Origin: Leadbetterella sp964563435
Lineage (GTDB): Bacteria; Bacteroidota; Bacteroidia; Cytophagales; Spirosomataceae
Direction: 5' to 3'
DNA length: 64,000 nt
NCBI GenBank assembly: GCA_964563435.1
Contig: CAZLXI010000001.1
Coordinates: forward strand, 1-64,000
In this document: positions 8,840 to 17,309 of the stretch, in pieces
Numbering within the stretch: the first letter of the stretch is position 1
How the letters are laid out: each line of letters opens with the position of its first letter
Notes under the pieces: model-generated
The model's input: the letters and a program-made list of their open reading frames with translations, nothing else
The model's database searches: none
Told to the model about the DNA's origin: nothing
Made by a program: the position numbers and the translations under genes

Positions 8840-8871
8840 CAAATCTAATAAAACTTTTGCATTTTTATTAG
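8840..8871 (-). promoter_or_regulatory. lacI promoter -7 box with an overlapping palindrome
   Basis: On the minus strand TAGATTTG (8847-8840) matches TAnnTTTG and ends only a few bases before the lacI ATG at 8834, so the transcript may be almost leaderless. Adjoining it, CTAATAAAA (8845-8853) and TTTTATTAG (8863-8871) form a 9-bp inverted repeat with a 9-bp spacer, lying between the -7 and -33 positions. This is a plausible operator, though its sequence differs from the CGTTAACG boxes. Confidence 0.5.
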
Positions 8872-8972
8872 CTTACGCGCTTCCGTGCCGCCCTGAAAAG
8901 TACCGCCTGTATTATAGCGGGAAATCAGATCCTGCTCCGGAAAGCCCTTTGGCAAATGGTTAAATGACTTCG

Positions 8973-9833
8973 TTACAGATATGACTTCAACGATTCACTG
9001 CCCTTCAATCGCTTCAGCCGGGATATGGCCCTTTCTCTGATTTGACGAACACGCTCTTTTGAAAGATTAAAGCGTTCGGCCAGCTCTTCAAGCCGTAGCG
9101 GAAACTCACCGTCGAGTCCGTAATAGCTGACAATAACTTCCCTTTCTCTGCAGGTCAGCTGAGAAACCATCGCCAAAAGATCGATCTGTAATGATTTTTT
9201 TAGTATTCCGGCATCAGGGCTATCTACGTCAGGGTCCGGAAGCACATCCAGCAATGTGGTGGCTTCCCCTTCCTGAAAAGGGGTGTCTAATGATCGGTGC
9301 CGTCCCGTATAGGTTTGATTCTGACTTACCATATCTGAAGAAATACCTGTAGCATGGGCCAATTCATGAGCCGTAGGTTCACGCTGGTATTGTTGTTCAA
9401 GAAGTGCAAAAGATCTCTGAATTTTATGGATATCATTCACCTTGTTGATCGGAAGTCTGATGATTCGTGCATGATCGGTCAGACTTTGAATGATGGCCTG
9501 ACGGATCCACCAGACCGCGTAGGATATAAATTTAAACCCGCGGGTTTCATCAAATTTTTGAGCTGCCTTGACTAATCCCAGATTTCCCTCATTAATAAGA
9601 TCGCCTAATGTCATACCGAAATTCTGGTACTTCTTTGCTACAGACACTACAAATCTGAGATTCGCTTTGGTGAGCTTTTCAAGTGCTGCCTGGTCACCCT
9701 GCCGTATTCTCCGTGATAGGTCTGCCTCTTCATCAGGAGTGACCATTTCAATTTTGCTTATTTCCAGCAGATATCTGTTGAGTGAATACGTTTCCCGGTT
9801 AGTGATCTGCCTGGATATCCTTAGTTCTTTCAT
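8973..9833 (-). CDS. RpoD-like sigma-70 factor (probable paralogue)
   Basis: The 286-residue protein has the compact architecture of Bacteroidota primary sigma factors: region 1.2 (about 16-46), region 2 (about 50-120, with LINEGNLGLVKAAQKFDETRGFKF split over 79-102), region 3 and the region 4.2 helix-turn-helix (about 246-275, LSKERVRQIRERAI). Compared with the very conserved RpoD of the phylum as I remember it, many positions differ (start MKELRISRQITNRETYSL, SKERVRQIRERA, LKRLKGSES), so it may be a second, specialised factor rather than the housekeeping one. It stands alone and is divergent from the NYN gene. No anti-sigma gene is adjacent. Confidence 0.85.
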   Translation of the reverse strand: MKELRISRQITNRETYSLNRYLLEISKIEMVTPDEEADLSRRIRQGDQAALEKLTKANLRFVVSVAKKYQNFGMTLGDLINEGNLGLVKAAQKFDETRGFKFISYAVWWIRQAIIQSLTDHARIIRLPINKVNDIHKIQRSFALLEQQYQREPTAHELAHATGISSDMVSQNQTYTGRHRSLDTPFQEGEATTLLDVLPDPDVDSPDAGILKKSLQIDLLAMVSQLTCREREVIVSYYGLDGEFPLRLEELAERFNLSKERVRQIRERAISRLKRLKGSESLKSYL

Positions 9834-10125
9834 TTGCGTTGGTATTTATTTTCTGACAGAAATGAAAGGCACAAACTAACCCATCCTGTTGGTGAAGCAC
9901 TCTTCAATATGATTGTAAAGGTACTGAATTTATTTGGTTTAAAGAGTTTAATATACCTTCTTTTCAGGTTGTATCCATCGGTTGTGTGAATTATGCGTAA
10001 TACCCGCCGGAATTCACTACCTTTAAGGCGGATCTGAAATAATTTACCCGGGTAAATCATCCTGATTAATTATAAATTACCTGAACTGACAGTGAGAAGC
10101 TTCAATACCAGTAACTGTTTAACCA

Positions 10126-10956
10126 ATGAGCAACAGTAAATTTAACATCGCCGTGCTGATCGACGGTGATAATGCCCAGGCAAAGCTGATTAAGGAAATA
10201 ATAGAAGAAGTTTCTATTTACGGAAAAGCTACCATCAGAAGAATCTATGGGGACTGGACAAACCCTCATATGAATAGCTGGAAGGAAAAGATAAATCATT
10301 ATTCCATCAATCCCATTCAAAAATTCTCCTACACTTCCGGAAAGAATTCTACAGACAGTTCATTGATCATTGATGCCATGGATATTCTTTATGCAGGGAA
10401 TATGGATGGGTTTTGTATCGTTTCAAGCGACAGCGATTATACGGGTTTAGCCAAAAGAATCCGGGAGGAAGGTCTGTTCGTGATGGGAATCGGGAAGAGA
10501 ACAACACCCATAGCTTTTGTAAACTCCTGTGAGATTTTTACATTTACTGAAAATCTTATTGCAGATGATAAAGCCATTTTAAAAGAAGATGATTCCCCCC
10601 AAAAAACAGAGAAAAAACCGAAAAGAACGGCAGCCGGAAAAGAGAAGACCGTTAAAACTGCATTAAAAGACAAGCCCAAAACCGAAGTGGAGAAAACTCA
10701 GCCTGATGAATCCCCCCCGAAATCGCAGGATCCGGACATTAGCCTTATCGATCGTGCTTTTAAAATTTCAGCTAATGAAGATGATCAGGCGCTCTTATCG
10801 CAGGTAGGCGTAAATTTAAGAAAAATAGAGCCATCCTTTGACTCCAGAACTTATGGTTTTAAAACGCTGACCAAACTGTTTGCTACTCTGGAAAAGTACG
10901 CGGTAATTAAAAATGAAGTCAATGGGTTGAGTCAGCCCATTGTTAAACTCAAATAA
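10126..10956 (+). CDS. NYN-domain putative RNase with C-terminal LOTUS/OST-HTH domain
   Basis: Residues 1-150 form a NYN (PIN-like) nuclease domain of the LabA/MARF1 type. Conserved acidic residues are visible: IDGDNA (Asp13, Asp15), TDSSLIIDAMD (Asp77-Asp86) and SSDSDY (Asp102, Asp104), arranged for metal-dependent RNA cleavage. A Lys/Pro/Glu-rich linker (about 155-205) leads to a C-terminal winged-helix OST-HTH/LOTUS domain (about 210-276), which binds RNA in other proteins. The next gene, a KASIII enzyme, starts 4 bp after the stop, so the two are co-transcribed. RNA targets are unknown. Confidence 0.85.
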   Translation: MSNSKFNIAVLIDGDNAQAKLIKEIIEEVSIYGKATIRRIYGDWTNPHMNSWKEKINHYSINPIQKFSYTSGKNSTDSSLIIDAMDILYAGNMDGFCIVSSDSDYTGLAKRIREEGLFVMGIGKRTTPIAFVNSCEIFTFTENLIADDKAILKEDDSPQKTEKKPKRTAAGKEKTVKTALKDKPKTEVEKTQPDESPPKSQDPDISLIDRAFKISANEDDQALLSQVGVNLRKIEPSFDSRTYGFKTLTKLFATLEKYAVIKNEVNGLSQPIVKLK

Positions 10957-10960
10957 CTGT

Positions 10961-12019
10961 ATGACAAGCAAAATCATTAGTACAGGCCATTATATTCCTT
11001 CCGAAACGGTGACGAATTTCCATTTTAACGGGTACCAATTTTTAGATGCCGGCGGAAAAAAACTAAACCAGGATAACGAAACCATTGCCGGTAAGTTGCA
11101 GGAGATCACGGGTATTGAAGAGAGACGTTATGCAAGCAGCGACCAGGTGGCGTCAGACCTGGGTTTTATTGCCGCGCGATCCGCCATAGAAGATTCCGGG
11201 ATAGATCCCGAAACATTGGATTATATCATATTTGCCCATAATTACGGCGATGTAACCTTCGGAACGGTTCAATCGGATACGGTTCCGAGTCTGGCTTCAC
11301 GGGCAAAGCATCTTCTCGGAATAAAAAATAACTCCTGCGTAGCCTATGATGTTCTGTTCGGATGCCCCGGTTGGATAGAAGGGGTGATTCAGGCCAATGC
11401 TTTTATACGGTCAGGAATCGCCAGACGATGCCTGGTGATCGGGGCGGAAACACTTTCGAGGGTAGTCGATGTTCATGACAGAGACAGCATGATCTATGCT
11501 GATGGGGCCGGTGCCGTTATTCTGGAGGTCAGTGAAAACGGGTCCGGGATTAAATCTCATCTTTCCAACTCTTTTACGCTCAAGGAAAAAGATTATCTAT
11601 ATTTTGGAAAGTCTTTCAATAAGGAGAATGACCCGGATACAAAATACATTAAAATGAATGGCCGGAAAATCTACGAATTTGCCATTCAGCATGTGCCGGG
11701 GGCCATGAAAAAATGCTTTGATGCCAGCGGATATTCTATTCATCAGCTGAATAAGATTCTGATACACCAGGCCAATGAGAAGATGGATGAAGCTATCGTA
11801 AGCCGGTTTTATGAGTTATACGACCTGACTGTTCCTGAAAATGCAATGCCGATGGTCATTCATAAAATGGGGAACAACAGCGTGGCCACGATCCCTACGC
11901 TGTTTTCAATGATCCTGAAAGGCGAACTCCCCGGACACGTCATTCGGGAAGGAGATATTATTTTATTTGCCTCGTTAGGAGCCGGAATGAATGTTAACGC
12001 TATGGTTTACCGGGTTTAA
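10961..12019 (+). CDS. 3-oxoacyl-ACP synthase III family protein (KASIII/FabH-like)
   Basis: The thiolase-fold enzyme (352 aa from ATG 10961) condenses an acyl-CoA or acyl primer with malonyl-ACP. The triad is intact: Cys135 in FGCPGW, His269 in ILIHQAN and Asn305 in MGNNSVAT. ADGAGAVIL and SLGAGMN are also typical. The divergent N-terminus (FHFNGYQFLDAGGKK) marks it as one of the extra KASIII enzymes of Bacteroidota rather than the fatty-acid initiator FabH, and no other fab genes are adjacent. The open frame extends to 10940 inside the NYN gene, but the family start MTSKIISTG supports 10961. The product is not predictable. Confidence 0.85.
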   Translation: MTSKIISTGHYIPSETVTNFHFNGYQFLDAGGKKLNQDNETIAGKLQEITGIEERRYASSDQVASDLGFIAARSAIEDSGIDPETLDYIIFAHNYGDVTFGTVQSDTVPSLASRAKHLLGIKNNSCVAYDVLFGCPGWIEGVIQANAFIRSGIARRCLVIGAETLSRVVDVHDRDSMIYADGAGAVILEVSENGSGIKSHLSNSFTLKEKDYLYFGKSFNKENDPDTKYIKMNGRKIYEFAIQHVPGAMKKCFDASGYSIHQLNKILIHQANEKMDEAIVSRFYELYDLTVPENAMPMVIHKMGNNSVATIPTLFSMILKGELPGHVIREGDIILFASLGAGMNVNAMVYRV

Positions 12020-12291
12020 AAACAAATTAACAGACCGGATCGACAAGGAGGTTTCCGGTACTGCAATACAAACATTTTTTTGGAGCAATTCATAATATTT
12101 ATACTCCAACGAACGCTTTAATTAAACAGGGAGTTGATTGCTGTAAGCTTTCAACCCAACATAGCCATAACTAATAACGTAGCCACGACTAAATAATCTA
12201 TGCAGGGTACCGGGTAGCACCTGTACTGCGGCAATGGCACCTGTAACCGGAGACCGGAACCGTTAGTCACTAAAAAACCAAGGACCGACAC

Positions 12292-14514
12292 ATGAATAAA
12301 ATTGCACTGATCGGCAATTTCCCACCGCGAAAATGTGGGATAGCCACCTTTACGAAAGATCTGCTTGAAGGCATCCGAAGTAATGGAACAGCCATATCTG
12401 TGATTGCAATAAACGACGGGCTGAAAACATACAACTACCCTTCGGATGTTGAATTTGAGATCGAGCAAAACGAGATAGCCTCGTATATAAAAGCAGCTAA
12501 TTTTCTGAATACCAATAATTTCGATGCAGTGATCCTGCAACATGAATTTGGAATTTTTGGCGGCCGCGACGGCAGGCATATTGTTCAGCTTTTGAAGCGG
12601 CTTAAAATGCCTCTTATTACCACTTTACATACCATCCTGGATAAACCCTCCGAAAGCCAGAAAGCCGTGCTGCATGAGGTTGCCGGCATATCCAAGAAAC
12701 TGATCAGCATCTCCGCAAAAGGAATTGAAATTCTTCAGGACGTCTATGGTATTTCCGCATCAAAATGCGAACACATCCATCATGGTGTGCATAAAATAGA
12801 AATACCGGATGCCGGTACAATAAAGCAGAAGCTTGGCGTAGACGCCAAAAAAGTACTGCTGACTTTCGGACTTCTCTCCAGAAACAAGTCTATCGAGGTG
12901 GTCATAAAGGCACTGCCCCGCGTGGTAGAAAAACATCCGGATGTTATTTACATTGTTTTGGGCGAAACGCATCCTCATGTGGTCAGGCAGGAAGGGGAAG
13001 ACTACCGCCACTCGCTCATTCGCCTGGTGAGCAAGCTGAAATTAGAGAAAAACGTGATCTTTATCAATCGTTTTACCTCCAATAAAGAGCTGTTTGAGTT
13101 TCTCAAAATATGCGATATCTATATAATACCCTATCTGAACGAGAATCAGATATCTTCGGGTACCCTTATCTACACCATGGGGGCAGACAGGCCCATCATT
13201 TCTACCCCCTTCTGGTACGCAAAAGAAATGCTTGCAGACAACAGAGGGGTCTTATTTGATTTTAACGATTCGGAACAATTAAGCGAAAAGATAATTTACC
13301 TGCTCGATAATGAAACTGAACGGAAACGCATTTCCGGCAATGCGCTGGCCCTTGCTGAGCAATGCTACTGGCCGAATATCGGCAGGCAGTACGTGGAATT
13401 GCTGCAAACGCAAAGCCGGGAAGAGATAGCGGCTACCCTGTACCAGATGGCCAATGACATGGAGTTCGCTTTCCCGCTGTCGCCCGTTAACCTGAATCAT
13501 TTGCGGGTGCTTACCGACGATACCGGCATACTGCAGCACTCCCGCTATAATATTCCCGACCGCGCGCACGGCTATTGTGTTGACGACAACGCCCGGGCGC
13601 TGATGCTCTCTGTGATGCTGCAGAACGACGTACAGGACATTGATGAGCTTAACCGGTTAACCAGCATATACCTGTCGTTTACCGATTATGCCTTCAACCC
13701 TTCCAATGGAAAATTCCGTAACTTCATGTCGTATGAGAGGAAATGGCTGGAGGAGGAAGGTTCGGAAGACAGTGCGGGCAGAACCCTGTGGGCGCTGGGC
13801 TATACGGCTGCTTACACGCGTGTCAGCAATTTTTTTTATCATTCCAACAGCCTGTTTAACAGAGGGCTGGAGAGTATTGACTATATATCTCATCCCCGTG
13901 CGCTGGCCTATCTGATCCTTGGTCTCGTTTATCATGCCGAAGTGTACGGAGAAGTGCGGGTGATCCGTATTCTTGAAAGCAAAGCACAGCAGCTCTGCTC
14001 ATTTTTTGATCAGACGATCGGTAACGACTGGCTATGGTATGAAACTGTTGTCACCTACGCCAACAGCCGCATACCACAGGCACTGATGGCAGCGGGGATG
14101 TTTCTTAAAAAGCCTTCCATGACCAGCAGAGGACTTAAGATACTGGACTGGCTGATCGAAAAACAGTTTACAGACCATATATTCTCTCCTGTAGGAAACA
14201 AAGGCTGGCTTACACCCGAAGGCAAAGCCCTCTTTGATCAGCAGCCGCTCGAAGCGCATGGTATGCTGGACGCCTGCCTGCAGGCGGAAGAATACGCTAT
14301 GGACGGAAAATATGCCGATTATGCCCTGAAAGCATTTTCATGGTTTACAGGCGAGAATAACTGTTCTTCCGTATTGTATGATTTTGCCACGGGAGGTTGC
14401 CGCGACGGCCTTCACCCCGGCGGGGCCAACCTGAACGAGGGGGCAGAATCCACATTATCATGGTTGATGTCGCTGATCAGCATTTCTTATTATCTCAGGA
14501 GTAAAAGTAAATAG
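12292..14514 (+). CDS. GT4 glycosyltransferase fused to a glycosidase-like helical domain
   Basis: The 740-residue protein is a fusion. Residues 1-385 form a GT-B glycosyltransferase of the GT4 type (GNFPPRKCGIATFT at the start, a second Rossmann domain from about 185, and FGLLSRNKSIE near 198), although the usual ExxxxxxxE motif appears degenerate (SSGTLIYTMGADRPI). Residues from about 400 look like an alpha/alpha-barrel glycosidase domain, with RAHGYCVDDNARALM, the SAGRTLWALGY repeat element and LNEGAESTLSWL near the C-terminus. It is the first gene of a tight three-gene operon with GH130 and a second GT4, with 3-bp gaps. A role in making or turning over a mannose-type glycan is inferred from that context. 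Confidence 0.75.
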   Translation: MNKIALIGNFPPRKCGIATFTKDLLEGIRSNGTAISVIAINDGLKTYNYPSDVEFEIEQNEIASYIKAANFLNTNNFDAVILQHEFGIFGGRDGRHIVQLLKRLKMPLITTLHTILDKPSESQKAVLHEVAGISKKLISISAKGIEILQDVYGISASKCEHIHHGVHKIEIPDAGTIKQKLGVDAKKVLLTFGLLSRNKSIEVVIKALPRVVEKHPDVIYIVLGETHPHVVRQEGEDYRHSLIRLVSKLKLEKNVIFINRFTSNKELFEFLKICDIYIIPYLNENQISSGTLIYTMGADRPIISTPFWYAKEMLADNRGVLFDFNDSEQLSEKIIYLLDNETERKRISGNALALAEQCYWPNIGRQYVELLQTQSREEIAATLYQMANDMEFAFPLSPVNLNHLRVLTDDTGILQHSRYNIPDRAHGYCVDDNARALMLSVMLQNDVQDIDELNRLTSIYLSFTDYAFNPSNGKFRNFMSYERKWLEEEGSEDSAGRTLWALGYTAAYTRVSNFFYHSNSLFNRGLESIDYISHPRALAYLILGLVYHAEVYGEVRVIRILESKAQQLCSFFDQTIGNDWLWYETVVTYANSRIPQALMAAGMFLKKPSMTSRGLKILDWLIEKQFTDHIFSPVGNKGWLTPEGKALFDQQPLEAHGMLDACLQAEEYAMDGKYADYALKAFSWFTGENNCSSVLYDFATGGCRDGLHPGGANLNEGAESTLSWLMSLISISYYLRSKSK

Positions 14515-14517
14515 CTT

Positions 14518-15960
14518 ATGATCACTGTTAAAAAGCTTCCGATAAAGATAGTTCCGTCGTCCACCAGGACGCTCATTCGCCCGTTTGTGCCCGGAAACAA
14601 CTCCCAGGTGGAACATATCCTGTTCAGGGTGTTTTCTACCCCTTACGCCGAACGGCAAAAGGTCATGAAAAATATTTATGAGCGGCTCGACCTTCCCGAT
14701 GACAGTATACGGTCAATATTTCTCAGGCACTTTGACAATATCTCTGGCCGGATTCCCTCCAATATTGAAATTTCCGATGATCAGAAAGAGTTTGTCGGTG
14801 CATGCTTCACACAGCAGTACTCCCTCGAATCGACGGCCCTCTTTAATCCTTCTATAGTACCTCATCCCGTTCAGGACAAAGAAGGGGTTACGAAATTCAT
14901 TATCAGCTTACGTGCCATAGGCGAAGGCCATATCTCTTCCATTACCTTTATGGAAGGAGAAATTGATGCAGCTTTCAATATTACCTTACAGGAAAATTCG
15001 CCGGTCATCTACGAATCGAAGCGAAAGGAACATCTCTACGAAAAAGATCTCTTTATAAAGAAATCCAATGAGCTGGGAATCCTTTCTGATCTAAACATCC
15101 CCATATTTGATCATTTGTCGGGGCATTTCACTTTTGAAGAACTGGATAGTACCATCAATAAGATCAGGAGTTCGAATGTCCATATCAGCAACATAGAGCT
15201 CGAAAGAGCGCTTACCAGCATACGGATGCTTGCGTTATCTAACTTCACACTGAACTTTTCTACCGATACCATTTCGGAAAGAGCCATTTACCCGTCATCT
15301 CCTTCGCAGAGTAACGGGTTGGAAGACGCGCGCTTCGTCAAATTTACGGAGGAAGACGGTCGTGCAATATACTATGCAACATTTACGGCCTATGATGGAA
15401 AAACCATCATGCCTGAGATGCTCGAAACCTATGATTTTAAAGAGTTTAAGGTATCTACCCTGAACGGCTCCGCTGCCAAAAACAAAGGAATGGCTCTTTT
15501 CCCCAGGAAAGTAAACGGCAACTATATGATGCTGGGCCGGCAGGATAACGAATCGTTGTATATCATGACATCGGACAATCCGTATTTCTGGCACGATTAT
15601 CAGTTGTTGGTCAAACCCACCTATAACTGGGAACTGATCCAGATCGGAAACTGCGGCTCGCCTATTGAGATCGATGAAGGCTGGCTCGTGCTTACCCACG
15701 GGGTCGGGCCGGTAAGAACGTATTCAATGGGGGCGATCCTGTTAGACAAAAACGCCCCCTGGCGTGTGATCGGCCGGTTGAAAGAACCTTTGCTGGAACC
15801 CACGAAACAAGAGCGGTTCGGATACGTCCCCAACGTTCTGTATACCTGTGGTGCGATGGCACTCGGAAGGACCCTGGTTTTACCTTATGCTATCGGAGAC
15901 CTGGTGACCACATTCACTTTGGTGAATATTGATGAGATGGTGGATCATATGAGAGATTAG
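14518..15960 (+). CDS. GH130-type glycoside phosphorylase/hydrolase
   Basis: The 480-residue protein has a helical N-terminal extension of ~100 residues followed by a five-bladed beta-propeller of the GH130 kind. Signatures are FNPSIVPH, SLRAIGEGHISS, GLEDARFV (holding the catalytic Asp), WELIQIGNCGSPIE and the closing YTCGAMALG...LPYAIGD. Characterised GH130 enzymes act on beta-mannosides, many as phosphorylases releasing mannose-1-phosphate, and some relatives (GT108) build beta-1,2-mannan. It has no signal peptide, so it works in the cytoplasm beside the two glycosyltransferases. Whether it degrades or synthesises cannot be told from sequence. Confidence 0.8.
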   Translation: MITVKKLPIKIVPSSTRTLIRPFVPGNNSQVEHILFRVFSTPYAERQKVMKNIYERLDLPDDSIRSIFLRHFDNISGRIPSNIEISDDQKEFVGACFTQQYSLESTALFNPSIVPHPVQDKEGVTKFIISLRAIGEGHISSITFMEGEIDAAFNITLQENSPVIYESKRKEHLYEKDLFIKKSNELGILSDLNIPIFDHLSGHFTFEELDSTINKIRSSNVHISNIELERALTSIRMLALSNFTLNFSTDTISERAIYPSSPSQSNGLEDARFVKFTEEDGRAIYYATFTAYDGKTIMPEMLETYDFKEFKVSTLNGSAAKNKGMALFPRKVNGNYMMLGRQDNESLYIMTSDNPYFWHDYQLLVKPTYNWELIQIGNCGSPIEIDEGWLVLTHGVGPVRTYSMGAILLDKNAPWRVIGRLKEPLLEPTKQERFGYVPNVLYTCGAMALGRTLVLPYAIGDLVTTFTLVNIDEMVDHMRD

Positions 15961-15963
15961 CCT

Positions 15964-16977
15964 ATGAAAATCGCAATGCTGGCACCGATAGCCTGGCGGA
16001 CCCCGCCCGTTCATTACGGCCCCTGGGAGCTGGTTACCTCACTGCTGACCGAAGAGCTGATCCGCAGCGGGATGGAGGTCACTCTATTCGCTACGGCAAA
16101 CTCGCTGACCCGGGCAAAATTGAGGGCAGTAAGCCCCGAAGGATACGAAGAAAACAGGAACCTGGATGCCAAGGTATACGAATGCCTTCATATTTCCGAA
16201 TGCTTTGAAAATGCGGACGAGTTCGATATTATTCACAACCAATTCGATTTTTTGCCGCTCACTTATTCGGGGCTGGTGGATACTCCGGTGATCACCACTA
16301 TTCACGGGTTTTCCTCGCCCAAAATACTGCCGGTATATAAAAAATATAATAAACATACGCACTACGTGTCTATCAGCGATGCCGACAGGGCGCCCGGGCT
16401 CGATTACACGGCTACGATCTACCATGGGATCGATACGGATCAGTTTACCTTTAACCCGGCTCCCTGCAGCGATTACCTGCTTTACTATGGGCGCATCCAC
16501 CCTGACAAGGGCGCAAAGGAAGCGGTGGAAATAGCCCGGGCGCTGGGCGAACGCCTGGTAATTGCCGGCATCATCCAGGATGAAAACTATTATAACCGGT
16601 ATATAAAACCCTACCTGAAGCGGGGAAAGATCGAATATATCGGTAGCATCGGGCCCGACAAACGCAACAGCCTCCTGGGAAATGCCCGGGTATTGCTGCA
16701 TCCCATCCATTTCAGCGAGCCTTTCGGCTTATCGGTCGTCGAAGCCATGGCCTGCGGAACCCCGGTGATCGCCATGAACAAAGGCAGCATGCCCGAACTG
16801 ATCCGGCACGGCGAAAACGGCTTTCTGACAGAAACTACCGACGAGGCCATTGCGCAGGTGAAAAATGTGGATTCACTCAGCCGCATGGCCTGCAGAAAAA
16901 CCGTGGAAGAAAAGTTTTCAAAAGAACGGATGGCTGAAAAATACAGGGAAGTCTACCGGCAGATCACAGGCATGTAA
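15964..16977 (+). CDS. GT4 family glycosyltransferase
   Basis: The 337-residue GT-B enzyme starts with MKIAMLAPIAWRTPP and a GPWE acceptor loop. The donor-binding domain has YYGRIHPDKGAKEA (phosphate-binding K) and the EPFGLSVVE motif (the ExxxxxxxE pair of GT4), followed by ACGTPVIAMNKGSMPELI. Substrates are probably a nucleotide sugar such as GDP-mannose and a glycan primer, but this is inferred from its place as the third gene of the GT4/GH130 operon, starting 3 bp after the previous stop. There is no terminator right behind it. The nearest hairpin, at 17117-17145, has its T-run on the other strand. Confidence 0.88.
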   Translation: MKIAMLAPIAWRTPPVHYGPWELVTSLLTEELIRSGMEVTLFATANSLTRAKLRAVSPEGYEENRNLDAKVYECLHISECFENADEFDIIHNQFDFLPLTYSGLVDTPVITTIHGFSSPKILPVYKKYNKHTHYVSISDADRAPGLDYTATIYHGIDTDQFTFNPAPCSDYLLYYGRIHPDKGAKEAVEIARALGERLVIAGIIQDENYYNRYIKPYLKRGKIEYIGSIGPDKRNSLLGNARVLLHPIHFSEPFGLSVVEAMACGTPVIAMNKGSMPELIRHGENGFLTETTDEAIAQVKNVDSLSRMACRKTVEEKFSKERMAEKYREVYRQITGM

Positions 16978-17309
16978 ACAGCTGATCCTATCCCCCCGGC
17001 TTCTTTCTCCTGGAATCTTTTTGCTCATTTCGGGGAGTACATAGCCGGGGCACAAGCTGCCGCTGCCGTCAGGTTACCTCAGCGCCTCGCTTCCCTGCAC
17101 CCGGGCTGAAACAAAAAAAGAGGGCCTTCTCTGAAGACCCTCTTTGCAGGCTACAGGGGGTTCCAGTCGAACACTTGATTCCGTTTTTATCGTTTTTGGA
17201 TGCTTTTAAGTGGCTGTAAATCAGCAAAATAGAAATATGCCTAATTTTAAAGGAATAATCCTTTACTGCCTGCCCCTTCATTTTTTGGCAATTTGTTTAA
17301 CAAAGGGAA
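16978..17309. other. 332-bp gene-free gap between the GT operon and fic
   Basis: I see no convincing coding frame. The gap holds a hairpin terminator (17117-17145) and one arm of the 14-bp inverted repeat that bounds the fic/ATPase cassette (17166-17179). Confidence 0.6.
17117..17145 (-). terminator. Hairpin terminator downstream of fic
   Basis: AAAGAGGGCCTTC pairs with GAAGACCCTCTTT (one C/A mismatch, TCT loop). The run of A on the left becomes a seven-base T-run on the minus strand, so it best ends transcripts coming leftward from fic. It may also act on the GT operon coming from the other side. Confidence 0.7.

Noticed and set aside
9834..10125. Defined promoter boxes between the sigma-factor and NYN genes
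   Set aside because: TTAGTTTG upstream of the sigma gene is a near-match, but spacing to any TTTG is poor and nothing comparable faces the NYN gene, so no feature is called.
12020..12291. Riboswitch or sRNA before the glycan operon
   Set aside because: Only a weak AT-rich hairpin is visible and no known riboswitch core could be recognised.
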